DNA of 64,000 nt from Apostichopus japonicus (taxonomy: Eukaryota > Echinodermata > Holothuroidea > Aspidochirotida > Stichopodidae), in the NCBI RefSeq assembly GCF_037975245.1, contig NC_092583.1, positions 11,425,764 to 11,489,763 on the forward strand, in the 5' to 3' direction. This document shows positions 46,274 through 58,383 of this stretch, piece by piece. Position numbers and translations under genes: made by a program. The notes under the pieces are model-generated. The model had not been told where the DNA came from. It worked only from the letters and a program-made list of their open reading frames with translations, and ran no database searches. Numbering within the stretch: position 1 is the first letter of the stretch; every line of letters starts with the position of its first letter.

Positions 46274-46701
46274 CTGAAAGAAACAAAGATATCTTCAGCT
46301 CACTTGCCACCCTCTTGTCGCTCATTCTGTCGTTTTATTTTTTATGACATTTCAAATTCACATCTTCGTGACTTCTCTTGATACCAGAAGTGGGTTTTTT
46401 TACCTACTAAGTGTTCACATTTTACAGCATATTCCTAAAACTTGAATTGTGACCGCCAGGATATTCCTCCACTGCATTATCTCAGCCGGGCTAGGCAAAT
46501 CGTCAACACCCAACAACCGGGACCAACAAGGGGACCCAGTGTCACTGAGAGTTGAGAAAGGAGAGAGATAACCTTCTGGTACATTTGACATTTTGGCTGG
46601 ACTCCGTAAACAAACAAAAATTAATTTTAATCGGTAAAATAAATGAAATTTATATCAATAATGCAATCTCTTAACATTTTTTTTGTCAGCATTTTGCTTA
46701 C

Positions 46702-47166
46702 CTGGACATTTCTCTTCACGGCAGTGTACAAGGCTGTCACCTGTAAATATAACGTCATCATCTGCAGATCCAATCTCAACTTCACTCTGTGTGAATTCTG
46801 CTGTGTAATCTGGATTTGCACTATCGCCTTTGCGAAATTCAACACAAAGATATTTAAATTCAGCGCAACCAAGTTTCTCTACAACGAGAGGAGGTGTTTT
46901 GATGTTATTAATAACAAGAGGTCCACCCTCGGGAAGTCTAGTAGCCATCTGTCCGGGGGTTAACACTTGGTCGAAACTGGGAGTCTGTCGGTTAGATCCA
47001 TCAGGCTCACCGGCGACGAACACGGACATCTCATACAGACCATTCCCTGACAGACCGCGACTGACCGGATCAACTTCGATAGCTGCATTGATGGTGAGAG
47101 GCACTGGGTCTCCTGGTGTATGGTCTGGGACTTCACGGTCCCATAATATACCGTTGTAGATCACTC
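46702..47166 (-). CDS. Gene 3 exon 6: module D
   Basis: A 465-nt exon (155 codons), acceptor TTCTCCAG|GA, donor CCAG|GTAAGC, phase 1-1. Marks: VIYNGILWDREVPDHTPGDP, GEPDGSNRQTPSFDQVLTPG, C-x6-C (CAEFKYLC), VEFRKGDSANPDY and a final CREEKC. Very close to gene 2 module D. Confidence 0.95.
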
Positions 47167-50100
47167 CTGGAGAATACAATTTGAAGAAGGAAATTGCAGC
47201 AATGCATGCAAAGTGAAGGCAACATGCTAAATACACATACATTATAACATTTTCGGAACGGGGAGGTGAGAGGAGAAGAACTGGGCCTGCCTACTGCGGA
47301 AGATATTCGAAACCATACCCTGACTTATATGAACCAACTGGAAGACACTACAATTACTATGAAGAAAGATACTTCATACATTGAATTATACGATATACCT
47401 ATACTTGTTATACATATTTCGTAGAACTAACAGTGGTGTCCATTGCAATGTTATAATATACTGGGGAATAACGCTTAAGGCGATTTCAGTATCCAAACCA
47501 AACAGGGAAATATTCAGGTCTGTTTCAAGAACTTAATCCCTGTTTCAACTGCTTATATGTGACGAATTGTGGTTTGTCGACCGTAATCTATAGACAAACA
47601 TCTCTTGCTATATTATGTTAGACAACTGTGAAGGATGAAAGGAAGGGCAAGAAGCAAGGGGGAGCCACGGGGGCACACATGGTGTCTGCCCCGGTGAAGG
47701 ACGATGTAGTAAAGAAGAATATTGTAAGATTTCCTAACCTTTGCAGTATTTCGAGAAATCAACGCACTCTACAAATGGATCTTGGGTTGGGTTTGTACCA
47801 AAGAGGTAGTCAATAGATGCAGCAGCATTCTTTTTCAGTTCAAAACAAATGAACGGAATGTCGCTGCAAACTACACCGGTCAAGTCTGTCTGGAAGTCGA
47901 TGCCAGTAAACTCCAAATCTCCATCCTCAACGAGATCTATACCTTGTTGGAATGGGTTGAGAATTTGATCCTGAGGTTGGATTCGAGGACCCTTGCCATT
48001 TGGACGAGCGTTAAAGAAGGTTCCCAATTCCCATAATTCTTCTCCTGGTACCTTCGTTGAACGATCCTTATCTGTTATTGCGTCTAGATTCATACGGATA
48101 GTGTTCACACGATTCTCGATCGCGGGAAAGTCGCCAGTTAGATCAGGTACAAGGGTATTGAAAATGGCCCCTGCAAAAATCAAACAATCCATTCGATGAT
48201 ACTTTACTTGTTCGAATAATTTCGCAGCATTGCGATACGTTGAACACTTATTTAATCATTTGCACATGTCGATCTTACGTTTTTAATAAGAACTAAACCA
48301 TTAAAATAAATTATATATGCAGCACAAGAGTAATTTGCAAGCTAACCCTTGCTGAAGTTCATCTGCAGATAGAGAGCAGTATAAATCTGAACAGAGTCAG
48401 TGCTTAAATGGTACCATACTTTTGTCAACGGACAAGACAAACACTGTTTTATGACAGACAAACTGTGACAAGTGTAAAACAAACCAGAAAGCCAGTTGGC
48501 TTTGTGATAACTTGCCATTTTATTTGCTAAAAAGTCCAAATAATTATCTGACTAATGAAGAGAAGTGGGTTAAATTTGTCCAGGACCAGTGAGAACCAGA
48601 AAAGATCAGAGATTTCTAGTTCTTATTTGTATCACTCTCTTGGGGCAGCAGCCATGTCATTCACTGGTAAGGATTTTACAGTACAGAATTTGCATTCCAC
48701 ATTGATTACATATCTAGACACATAGATGTATGAATAAAAGGGCATTTTCTTGTATCAATTTTTAGCTAGTGAAACAGCTCTGCCACCTTGCAACCATCCC
48801 TTTAATAATTGTTATTAATGATTTAAGGAGAGATCTACATAACATTGTTCATATATACACTTGGTATATTTGCACAATTTACTGCCGAAGCAATAGTCAC
48901 CTAGTATTAAAACAGAAAATGGCCAATTTTGAGACCATTTGATATAACCTGTTGAACCCTTGAAGAGAGAGCGAAAATGATATGGGCCTACGTGAGTGCA
49001 TTAAAGCAAGTCTATTGTTTCTATGAATCAGATTTCATTTCCTGGATGACTATGTTCACCAAAAGAAAATCATAGCATTGGAGAATTCACAGGTTAATTG
49101 CAGCTTTAAGTCCTGAGTTATCATGTTTAAGCAGCTTTTAGACTTGGACAACTGCTGACCTATTGTGATATTTGACCTCTACCAAATTTAATAGTGTTCT
49201 TGTAGTCACCAAAGCTGGATCAACATACTAATTATGAAGTTCAAGAAAGATGTACTTCTTGAGCTATCGTGTTTACCAAATGTTCAGACTTCGACATAAA
49301 TGTTGACCGCAAATGACATTTGACCTCCACCAATTACAATAGGTTCCTCTACTCATTATGGAACATCAACATGTCAAGAAATGAGATTGATTTTAGCTTC
49401 TCTTCTTGAGATTTCGTGTTTACAATGTTTCCGCAGTTTAACTCTCTGGTGATTTAGTATGACATTTGATTCCAGGCGAAACCAATAGCAGTAGAGAACT
49501 CACTATGTTGCAACTTTGTAACGTTCCACAAAGAGTTACGCTTTATCTTAAGTTTGATAACTCGTTCGTAAGTCATCTTATCGAGCGTAAGTTTGAAATC
49601 AAACTTATCTCCGTTCCACAAAGAAACTTACGCTTGATATCAAGCTTACGTTCAATCCGATCATGAGTAACTTTTAGTAGTGATCCAAATGAATCGTAAG
49701 TATGATTCGTTGCTATGGTAAGCAATTGATTTACAATTTGTTTAGTTTTTTACTGTACATGTAGAAGTAATAAAATGTGATTTTTATGTACTTGTGCACA
49801 AATGGCGTAATATTTAATTCGTATATAAAGAGAACATGCCAAGTTAGAACATCCCACCAACAGAAGTAGGGCTCAGTCAGCCAGTTTGCACGTTTTCATT
49901 GCACTAAGATTTTATGCATCAGGATCAACAAGTGCCTTAGCAGAGTGTGCCTCTTCACACGGTTGCAGCACGTCATCTGCCTCACGGGCATTGCGGGGGG
50001 TTACAAGAGCATTGGTTCAAATCCACTCCAGCCTCTGTGACCAATGCTCAGAGGTATTTTTTTTCTTTTTTGGTAGCAGGATTTCCGCAGGTTGTGGGTG

Positions 50101-53100
50101 CAGTATATGGACATTGATTGGAATCCACGGTTGTAACTATGGGCCGGATGAGTATGTATTTGTTAGCCGTAAAGGTAGACATGCAATCAATGTACAGTCA
50201 ATTTGTAGTACAAAATAAAAAAATCATCAATGTCCACTAACCATTTCTTAATTAAAATCAAGCGTAGCGTAAGTTTGATTTTGTGGAACACTAATTAACG
50301 ATCGAACTTACGCTACGGTCTATCGGATGAGAATCGAACTAAAGATTGAACTTAAGATCAAGCGTTAGTAAGTCTTTGTGGCACAGGGCCAGGTGTAAAC
50401 AAATTAGTGACGTAGTCCCAGATGAGCTCATACACAAAGAAGTGAACACTGGGTCACCTGCTGGGGACAGCTTAGCCCGCTATTGAGTTCTTTGGTGGTT
50501 TACTCTCTGGTACACACGGAGGACAAAGCAATGTCATTCCAAGAATACAGGCTTAGTCATGACAACTTCCTGCAATGAAGTGACAGGCCATTGAACTCCA
50601 TGAGCACCAAGAGTGTGCAGGGGAACCTATCATAGCGAGGGGGAATCTGAATTTCAGTACTTCCCAATTTACCAAAAAATTAGTGGTGCTACACCATAAA
50701 GGGCCATCTACATACCGTGTGTGAATTTCATGCAAGCTGGACATGTAGAGTTATTATGCACACACTTAAAGGTGACACGCACATACACACGCACATACAC
50801 CATCGCCATCTGCCTTAGGCAAGATGTCAAAATCATTACTTCACAGAAACACTAAAGTATGAAGTGGGCAACGTGACTTACGTGCAGAGCATTCGTGTTC
50901 CTTGCAAGTGACCAACGAAGTTGTAGAGGTGTCGCCACGACTTGACTCAACATTCATTGTAAACGGAGGGTCTGGATCGTCACCTTGTGCGAATTCGACG
51001 CAGATGTACCTGACCTCTGTACAACCGATTGTACCAATTTCAAATTCTGTTGCTATATCATCAATAACAAGCTCGGTTCCTTTCTTTGCTGTAGTGGCCT
51101 TTTCTTCGTTTAGTGTTTGGTAAACGTCGCCATACCGGTCACCATCTCCGTCTGGAGATTCGCTTCCAAACATACCGACCCTCCAAAGACCTTCTCCTTT
51201 CTTATTGGCCGAATCTGGAGTGAAGTCCACATTTACATCGAGTTCCACTGCAGTTTCCTCGCCATAGACAGGATCGGCGACCTCCGTGATCGTCCAGTCT
51301 AGGTCTGTAGCCGTTAAACCTGCATATAGCGGGAACCAGGAAGCAAGACTGTAAGCACATTCATGAACACACGTAACCTTAAAGAGACAAGTTAAGAGTT
51401 GACGGTGTGCACCCATCTATACCTCATCTACTGTTCTTTTAGGGCTTCGAGCAAAGTATTAAAGGCTACCAAAATGTAAGGTTCACATCCTTTCTTCCTA
51501 AAGAGTTTGACTATCTCACGTATATAAGGAGGATATGTTGCAAGTTCTACTGGCTATCGGCCATGCATACATCTTGTCGGATCTGACCTACACTAGAACT
51601 ATATGTTACCCTAGATTCATCGCTCCCACCAAGGGGATATTAGTCTGAAGGGGAGCGGGGGTTCTTCGGCTGTAATGGGGTCAACTACCTGAACCATGAT
51701 ACCCGGTCGTCAGGCACATATATTAACCATGCGCCTCGTGACGTATACGGATTACGGACCCTCCATTACTACTACAGTAACGACTGGCTCGTCTGAGACA
51801 GCATACAAACAAATATAAATACACCAAAAGCATATATATAGCTATGCAATGTATGTATTCATAACTAAGAAGTAAAGAAAGAAATCGAAAAGAGGTAAAG
51901 TACGGTAATAAAGAACAACAAATTGTAACTAGTCATCTGAAAATATTAAACTAAAATAGAATAACATACTATAACAACATTTGCTATATGTCTTTATCAA
52001 TGGAACCCATAGTTATACTACATTGCACCATGGAATGTAAACTATAGCTACCTATGGTATGACTTTAACTTAAACACAAAACATACCTGTGTGCTGGAGC
52101 CATCACAGAGAAACTGAACATTATGTATCTCAGAAGCTTACTTCTGGAAAATACAAAGTGATTCGTACCTGTATAGAAATTACGAAGTATTTTCTAATGG
52201 TGATGTCTCCGACATACTATCGACGGCTGAGGGCTGTCAAGTGAGTGGCACAGAGTGGCTGGTAAAATGGCCTTCGTACAGAACCAGGGGACAGTACCCT
52301 ATAACAAGTCAACTACCTGCCCAGCCCAGCTGATCGACCTACTCATTACCGGAAAACACCAATATTACCCAATAACCACCAGGTGTAAACAACTTAGTGA
52401 CGTAATCCCAGAGAATGAGTGCATGCACAAAGAGGTGAACACATGGGTCACCTGTCTGCAGAAGACGTCACTCTCTGGGGACAGCTTAACCCTTGAATAT
52501 GTTGGCTAATGGATTCTGTAATAGTTTACTCTTCTTGGTACACATGAAGGACAGAGCAATGTCATTCCAAGAATACAGGCTTAGTCATGACGACTTCCTG
52601 CAATGAAGTGACAGGCCTTTGAACCCCATGAGCACCAGGTAGGGGAAACCTATCACAGGGAGAAGGGATCTAAATCTTAGTACGCCCTAACTTACCAAAC
52701 AATAAGGGGTGCTACATATAACAGAACTACGTCTGTTGTTTCCGCGTCATATCTCTAAGGTGAAATACAGGTGCAGTCAATCACTACAACTGAGTCTTCT
52801 CTATAGCAATGATGTTACAGAAATGTTAGTATAACTTTTTCCCATGTTAAAAAAGGAGCATATTTAAGGTATAAAGAAACGTCCTAGCAATAGCATATTA
52901 TCTTTGCTGACAACACTCACCGTGGCATTCTCCAAGAGGGACACAATCAATTAATCGGGCCTCTTCTTCGTCGACGGCTTGAAAGGTGAACGAAAGATCG
53001 TACGTTGGCCTTGGGTCATCCGCTTGGTCGAACTTAATACAAAAATATTTGTAGTCATCACACGTCCCTCCTCGAAATGACATGGTATACCTCAGCTTGT

Positions 53101-54317
53101 CCCATACCCACGGTGGATAGTTTGGTTTACTGTATTCCTGTGCACTATGTTTTTCATTAAAGATGTTATCTTCTAATGAATATTTTTGTCCTGAACCATC
53201 TCCGTTCGGACTTACCCAAGCGCTCAGTTTCCAAAGATTCTCGCCACGCACTATTCTAGAAGTTAATTTTCTATCTACTGCAATGTCCAAGTTAAAACGA
53301 ATCTTTTTAGTGTCACCTTCCGCAAAGTCGAATGTGTCACCGTACCCGTTGGTTGTGTCTTCCACGAACATTTCTGAAGAATTAGAAGACAATGGAATCC
53401 GCAGTCAATTTGGAAAGTTTCATCAAATAAATGGAGGGCCTGCATGTTGATGGTTTCATTGATGTAGTGTAATGTACACTGTCAACGATAAATTGAGTTT
53501 TCAATGTAGGCTACACCAGAGATACCTACACACGAAACTTAAATTCGCTATACTTATACGTATGAAACGGTAGAACGAATAAACCGTACACAATAAAGTT
53601 TGCCTTACCTCCCATGGTTACAGGCACAACGAAATGGTGGACGAGCTATTAGCTCTGCGTAATTATGTAAGGCAGATCTCAGCATTGAACGTACTTAGGA
53701 CGTTAAGCTTATGGAAAGGCAGGAGGAACTTCATAATTACGAAATGAGTACATTGCTATGTACTTTCATTTTCTCTTGAGAGCAAAAGTAAATAGTACCG
53801 GTACTTCAAACAGGATTCTCAAGGTTTGACCATTGTTGCGCTAATGACGGACCCACATTTTCAAGTAAGAAATTCAAATCTTTGCTTTTTTTGAAGTTAT
53901 CGTGTTTACCAGGTTTCAGGCAGAACTGCCCTTTCATCGCAAAATGGCATCTGACCGTCCCAAAAACTGCCCGGGCTTCGTTTAATCATCAACTTCACAA
54001 ACGGCATAACTTCAAGGAAGAAAATATTGAGTATTGCTTATACACATACAGGAGAACAAGTTAAATGCTACTGTACTACTGTATCACACACTTACTATAT
54101 GGGCATTGTGGACAGCATTCCTGAGGAATGATGACGATCTCAGACGAATCGCATCCGGATTCCGAAGGACAGGACTCGATTTCACATGTCGTTGTTCCAT
54201 TGTTACATGTACAGACTGTGCACGGATCTAGTCGAATTTCAGCTAAATGAAGGAGAAAATTCCCTCGGAAGGAGCAAGGATTTCTGTTGTTTATGTCACC
54301 TAGCAAAAGAATAGAAG

Positions 54318-54361
<44 letters not shown>

Positions 54362-57300
54362 GTAAATGATTTTTTTTTGGACCACACTGAATTCAGTATA
54401 ACTGATCATGTAACTGACACAGAGTTATCACGGATCACCAATGGCCTCTTTTTCACTTTCAACTCTTGTTGAACCCTTCCCTTCCCCTCCCCCTCTCACA
54501 GCCAAAGGTTAACAGTATAACGCCTTATAGCGTCCCATATTTGACGCGCCTTTAATCTCAATTTCCCAGTTTCTCTGTCAACAACTGTTAAAGTAATCAC
54601 ATTTTGGCGAAGTTCTTTTATTGCCCTTAATGAGTCCTTTGGATGGTCAAGTAGCCCAAGTAGGGAAGACGGGAAGTGAAAAAAAACTCCCTGCTTGACA
54701 TAAACTGGACTTTCTTCTTTTTCGGTTTTGCTTTTTTCATTTATTTTTTTTTAATTTATATTTTTAATTATTTTTTAAAATTATTTTTTGGCTCTTTTTT
54801 GACTAAAAATGATGTTAAATAGTACTTATGTCAACAATGATAATTTCTCTAAACGACAATTTTGGCCAAACAAAGTTTTCATCGAATCTACTATCTGTCT
54901 TGATCAATCAAAGTAGGACATCCAGACGGTAGAAGAAGTTTATCATGCCATAGTGTTATTGTAACAGCTAGTTCTGGTTATATATACTAACAAACAGAAG
55001 TCTAGTGCATTTTAAGTCATCGAAATCTCAATGCATTTTGCATATTGGTTCTTTTTAAAGCTGATGTGGCTTTAAACGCTAGCGATGATCTACCAACCAT
55101 GTGCTCTCCAATCCCTGTCCTTATGGTGAACCTGCGTTCCTGCAGAATAAGCTAGGTCACTTTACTACCAAGGTACCCACCTGCCAACTTGACTACAACA
55201 AGATCTATTTGCGCGGAACTTCCACCAGCACAAATTCAAAATTAATGACGTGTTATTTTATTCTTGAAACTCTTATCTCGACAGCTGAGGGGGAGGTCAA
55301 GTTCCCATCTGTTCTCTTAATATCAAGTCTCTTAATCCCCCCGGGACAAGCGATCAAATCAGACCAAACACACGAAGTACAAACAAGTACAGATTTCGCG
55401 TAGAAGAGTAAGAACCATGCAACTACAGTATCTCGTAACCTATAGCTTACCTATATAGCATTTTATAGAAACCTTCAACTGATAATATGTGTGTGACTTG
55501 TGCTGTGTTTTTTGTTTTCTTTTTTTCAAAATCATGAACTGCAAACTGGGTGAAAATTCGGCATTTATACAAATTGAACGGAATGAATGTACAGTGACTC
55601 TTGACATTATAATAACTGATTCAAGAACGGTATGTGAAACTCTATCAGGCCCCCCTATAGAGTGTAACTAAGACAGTCGGGCTATTATCGAGTAAATGAT
55701 AAGCCTATTTAACGGACAGTATACCGTAGAGACCAAAGTATACAGATATCTTGGTTTTCACTGTTTCCTCCAGGCTCCTTTTTTCTTCTTCTTCTTCTTC
55801 TAGTTTTGTGAGGGAAAAAATGAGTTTGTACCAATAAGAATAAGTTTGGCGTCACTCTATAATACAGTAAATGATGGTAATCCAGACACAGTAAGCCACT
55901 ACTACACCTTTAAGTTCCATAAAAACACCTTAAACATTTTAATATTACTTAATACAATATCCTCTTTGACGAAACAAAGCTTCCGATAAAATATACTCTA
56001 ATAGAAGAATTTACATAATATACATAATTAGTCGAAGTTATGTTCACTGTGACTCAGTTATTATGTACAACATCATTTATTGTTCAGCTGCTATGTTGCA
56101 ATGCATAGTTCACCCAGGGAGTTGTTATGGAACAACTCCCTGGTTCACCCTAGTCTTGTTTAGACCCTAGTATGTACATGCCTAGTCTATACCTTTCTTA
56201 TTCACAAAGCTATTTTCCCGTATCTATTTGCTGTACTGCCCAGAGAACGCCCGCGGCAACGATTTAGATTGATACAGTGATCGGACAGATCCTCGGGCAT
56301 ATAAAATACAGTGGGCAAACACATTCGTGGTAAGCACAAACGGACTCTGAGGCATGTTCAATTTGCCACGCGAGAAAAAGAGTATTACAAACGACTTGGC
56401 CAAGACTTAAGTTCACCCGAAATACGTCGTCGGCAGGTCTGGATCATGAGAACACGGAATAACGAGGCCTAGTTTACTTCAACTGATATATTATGGTTCA
56501 CTTTGGGATTGGGTTTAGATCTTCCTTAAGTAAACAACCATACAAAATAATAATGACATAAATTAGTCTTATAGAACATCGAGCATGCACGCCTGCAAGC
56601 CTGCACTGGGGAAAGGGTGGGGGTGGGGCCGGTTCAATGTTTTACAGGTTGGAGCTTTTCCCAGCCCGTATACATCGAGCACAACAACTATACGGTACGT
56701 GTAATAAGCCCTGAAGGTATTATTGCTAAAGTACTCTGTGAATGCCATTTCCAACGTTTAATGTCGTATTTAGATTAGAATGATTGTGATCGCGTCGGTC
56801 ACCTACAGTATCATTAAAACTCAATGCCAGCCCTCCCCCTGCTTATAGAAATAGTGGTCAAGTCTTTAGACAATTGCACCTCTCGTGACCGTGAACTTAG
56901 AGAAAGTCATACATCTTTGAGGGAAGCGATTGTTTGTTGAAGAACATCAACATTGCTTAAATGTTAGGATGCTTAAATTTGCAAAAAGTTACTCCATGCC
57001 ACACACCCCACTCCACCCACCCCCCCCCCCAAATAATCCGTTAGTTTCGAATTAGACAATAATGTGTCTCAATGTTGAAAAATATGATTTAGCAGACGGC
57101 AGTAAAAATGCATCATGAAGTTTCAATGCGTGTAACCTTTTTTTGTTTATACTTTCTATCATATTGAAGAGGCAATATACTAACGAACGCAATATTTCAT
57201 GTTAAGACTTCACAGATTCGAAAATTTAAACATTCAATGTTTAAACATTAAACCCATACAGCCTATTCTGTAGGCTACAGAGCGGCCTATACATGCAGTC

Positions 57301-58383
57301 GTAGCTTTGTTTGCTGTATGTATGTATGCATGTATATATGTATGTATGTATGTATACAGCTAACTAACGTGAAGATTGTAGTACTTCCTGCTATCAAAGA
57401 TAATGGTGGACCACAATAATTGTTGGTCTAACTAAAGATCAAAGAGTTTACCAAACAACGCATGCCATAATTTCAAAAAGCTAATCACACATGCCCACTA
57501 CAGTAACGGTAAGTAACACGAGGTGAAAATCAACCAACAACCATTGTGACACCGAGCACATGGATGCACGCCTCGCTGAGCAATTACCAAGGCTAGTTAT
57601 AAGACATCTGGTTACAAAACATATCTTGATCTTTCGACCGTATAATGAAGCGGTTTTACCTTTACCCTACATTTCGGCAGTTTCATCTTACAAAATACCA
57701 CTGAATCAATTGGATTCACAAAATGCATGAAAAGGCCAGAAGTTGGTATAATAACAACGATTTTCTTCGAATGAAAAAGGAACTTATGCCAAATATGGGA
57801 GTTTACGAGGCCGACCTTGTATAGAGAGGCATATTATCATGCTCATCATAAGTAATGATGATTTAGTCAGAGCTCATCACAGAGTTATCTTATATCAAAG
57901 GTTTATTTTATGAATAATTACTAAACTAAGAACCACTCCACGTTCTCTGTAGGCGAGGGGAGGGTGTGTAACACGTAGATTGGTAAGGGCTGGGGTGGGG
58001 AGGAGATTGTTAGGCGGGGGGGAGATAAGTCAAAGAAAGAAGTTGCAATGAGTCCTACATACCGCCACATTTGTGTTACAATTTGGGAACATGGCGTTAT
58101 GGCGACTTGCACTTTTATTCTCTTCTCCCTCTTCTGCTCTCTATATGCTCACTATTACAAAATATTGAAGAGATTTTTTTCCCCAAATATTTGAACATTT
58201 AGAATGCTATACCGTTTACTTATTAAGTTTGGTCTTTTTTTTACCTTCTGATGCGCTAACTGATGCTGATGCTGATATGCTACCGTCACTCTCACTGATG
58301 GACTCCTGAGCATTGGCAAAAGACAAGAAGCCGACGATTAAGGCAATCAATAATACGGTGGTTATCCTCCTTCGTCCCTCCAT
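46702..58383 (-). CDS. Gene 3: secreted vWC plus modules A-B-C-D (spliced gene span)
   Basis: Reverse strand join 58383-58245, 54299-54096, 53373-52921, 51319-50882, 48170-47739 and 47166-46702, with the 3' end uncertain. The visible product is 710 residues: signal peptide 1-25, Ser-rich linker to 46, vWC 47-114, module A 115-265, B 266-411, C 412-555, D 556-710. Every junction is GT-AG and phase 1. Exon sizes match gene 2 to within 3 nt from exon 2 on. Intron 4 holds a PIF/Harbinger remnant. The product should be secreted. The vWC domain suggests binding of growth factors or matrix, but this is inference. Confidence 0.9.
47739..48170 (-). CDS. Gene 3 exon 5: module C
   Basis: A 432-nt exon (144 codons), acceptor TTTGCAG|GG, donor AAAG|GTTAGG (less canonical than the others), phase 1-1. 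Marks: GAIFNTLVPDLTGDFPAIEN, EELWELGTFF, RPNGKGPRIQ (NGKG in place of the DGSG loop), C-x6-C (CSDIPFIC), FELKKNAAAS and a final CVDFSKYC. Cys-Phe-Glu-Leu replaces the usual Cys-Val-Glu. Confidence 0.94.
49515..50390 (+). mobile_element. Dead PIF/Harbinger transposon
   Basis: The right end, on the complement, reads GGCCCTGTGCCACAAAGACT, typical of Harbinger ends. The left end has TTCCACAAAGAGTTACGC and lacks the outer GGCCCTG. Both ends carry further inverted TTCCACAAA and CTTACGCTTGAT units. The interior holds a broken HARBI1-like transposase (49886-50218). Confidence 0.75.
49886..50218 (+). pseudogene. HARBI1-like transposase fragment, frameshifted
   Basis: Reads ALRFYASGS, then SASRALRGVTRAL, then TLIGIHG and YVFVSRKGRHAINVQSIC, which follow the order of Harbinger transposases. 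Between them the expected AGFPQVVGAVYG is found in a neighbouring frame (about 50080-50118), so at least one frameshift is present, near the T tract at 50056. The C-terminal catalytic part is missing. Not functional. Confidence 0.8.
50391..50693. repeat. Intronic repeat of gene 3, copy 1
   Basis: Starts AGGTGTAAACAAATTAGTGACG and ends near TTAGTGGTGCTAC. A second copy in the same orientation lies in intron 3 at 52379-52714. Shared words include CATTCCAAGAATACAGGCTT and CTTCCTGCAATGAAGTGACA. Confidence 0.85.
50882..51319 (-). CDS. Gene 3 exon 4: module B
   Basis: A 438-nt exon (146 codons), acceptor ATGCAG|GT, donor GCAC|GTAAGT, phase 1-1. Marks: LTATDLDWTI, KGEGLWRVGMF, ESPDGDGDRYG, QTLNEE, C-x6-C (CTEVRYIC), VEFAQGDDPDPPF and a final CKEHEC. 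Same length as gene 2 exon 4. Confidence 0.95.
51320..52920 (-). other. Gene 3 intron 3
   Basis: 1.6 kb, without an exon. Contains the second copy of the intronic repeat (52379-52714). Confidence 0.75.
52379..52714. repeat. Intronic repeat of gene 3, copy 2
   Basis: Direct copy of 50391-50693 with small insertions. It shares CATTCCAAGAATACAGGCTT and CTTCCTGCAATGAAGTGACA. Confidence 0.85.
52921..53373 (-). CDS. Gene 3 exon 3: module A
   Basis: A 453-nt exon (151 codons), acceptor TCTTCAG|AA, donor CACG|GTGAGT, phase 1-1. Marks: [32 protein letters not shown]-x6-C (CDDYKYFC), IKFDQADDPRPTYDL and a final CVPLGEC. CIKF replaces the usual CVEF, and LSAW replaces LGAW. Closest to gene 1 module A. 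Confidence 0.95.
54096..54299 (-). CDS. Gene 3 exon 2: vWC domain
   Basis: A 204-nt phase 1-1 exon, acceptor TTTGCTAG|GT, donor CATATA|GTAAGT. All ten vWC cysteines present: NPCSFRG, DPCTVCTC, GTTTC, ESCP, SGC, ECCPQC. It is immediately preceded (on the gene's strand) by a (TC)n tract that acts as part of its polypyrimidine region. Confidence 0.95.
54322..54360. repeat. (GA)n microsatellite
   Basis: Pure GA/TC tract about 25 bp upstream of the gene 3 vWC exon. Confidence 0.95.
54361..56189. other. Gene 3 intron 1, part
   Basis: No exon seen. A 13-bp-arm hairpin lies at 56117-56146. CTT tracts lie at 55785-55800. Confidence 0.55.
56190..56405 (+). repeat. Dispersed repeat, copy 2 (possible decayed coding element)
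   Basis: Inverted copy of the repeat at 17741-17966. On the + strand it includes LYCPENARGN, RTLRHVQF and EYYKRLGQD broken by stops. Some frame continues to IRRRQVW. The family is unknown to me. Confidence 0.65.
56406..58244. other. Gene 3 intron 1, remainder
   Basis: No exon seen. TATG tetranucleotide repeats lie near 57315-57352, C tracts near 57023. Confidence 0.5.
58245..58383 (-). CDS. Gene 3 exon 1: signal peptide
   Basis: Starts MEGRRRITTVLL, with hydrophobic core to LSFANA, cleavage likely after Ala25, then QESISESDGS and a Ser/Ala-rich linker. Donor AGAAG|GTAAAA, phase 1. The start is the only Met before the leader. Confidence 0.88.

Larger units (their letters stand above)
48171..50881 (-). 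other. Gene 3 intron 4
   Basis: 2.7 kb. Holds a degenerate repeat with GACCTCCACCAA-like and TATCGTGTTTACC-like words at 49100-49440, a PIF/Harbinger remnant at 49515-50390 and one copy of an intronic repeat at 50391-50693. Confidence 0.75.

Noticed and set aside
46830..47159. 109-codon + strand open frame
   Set aside because: Antisense shadow of gene 3 module D, parallel to the one over gene 2.
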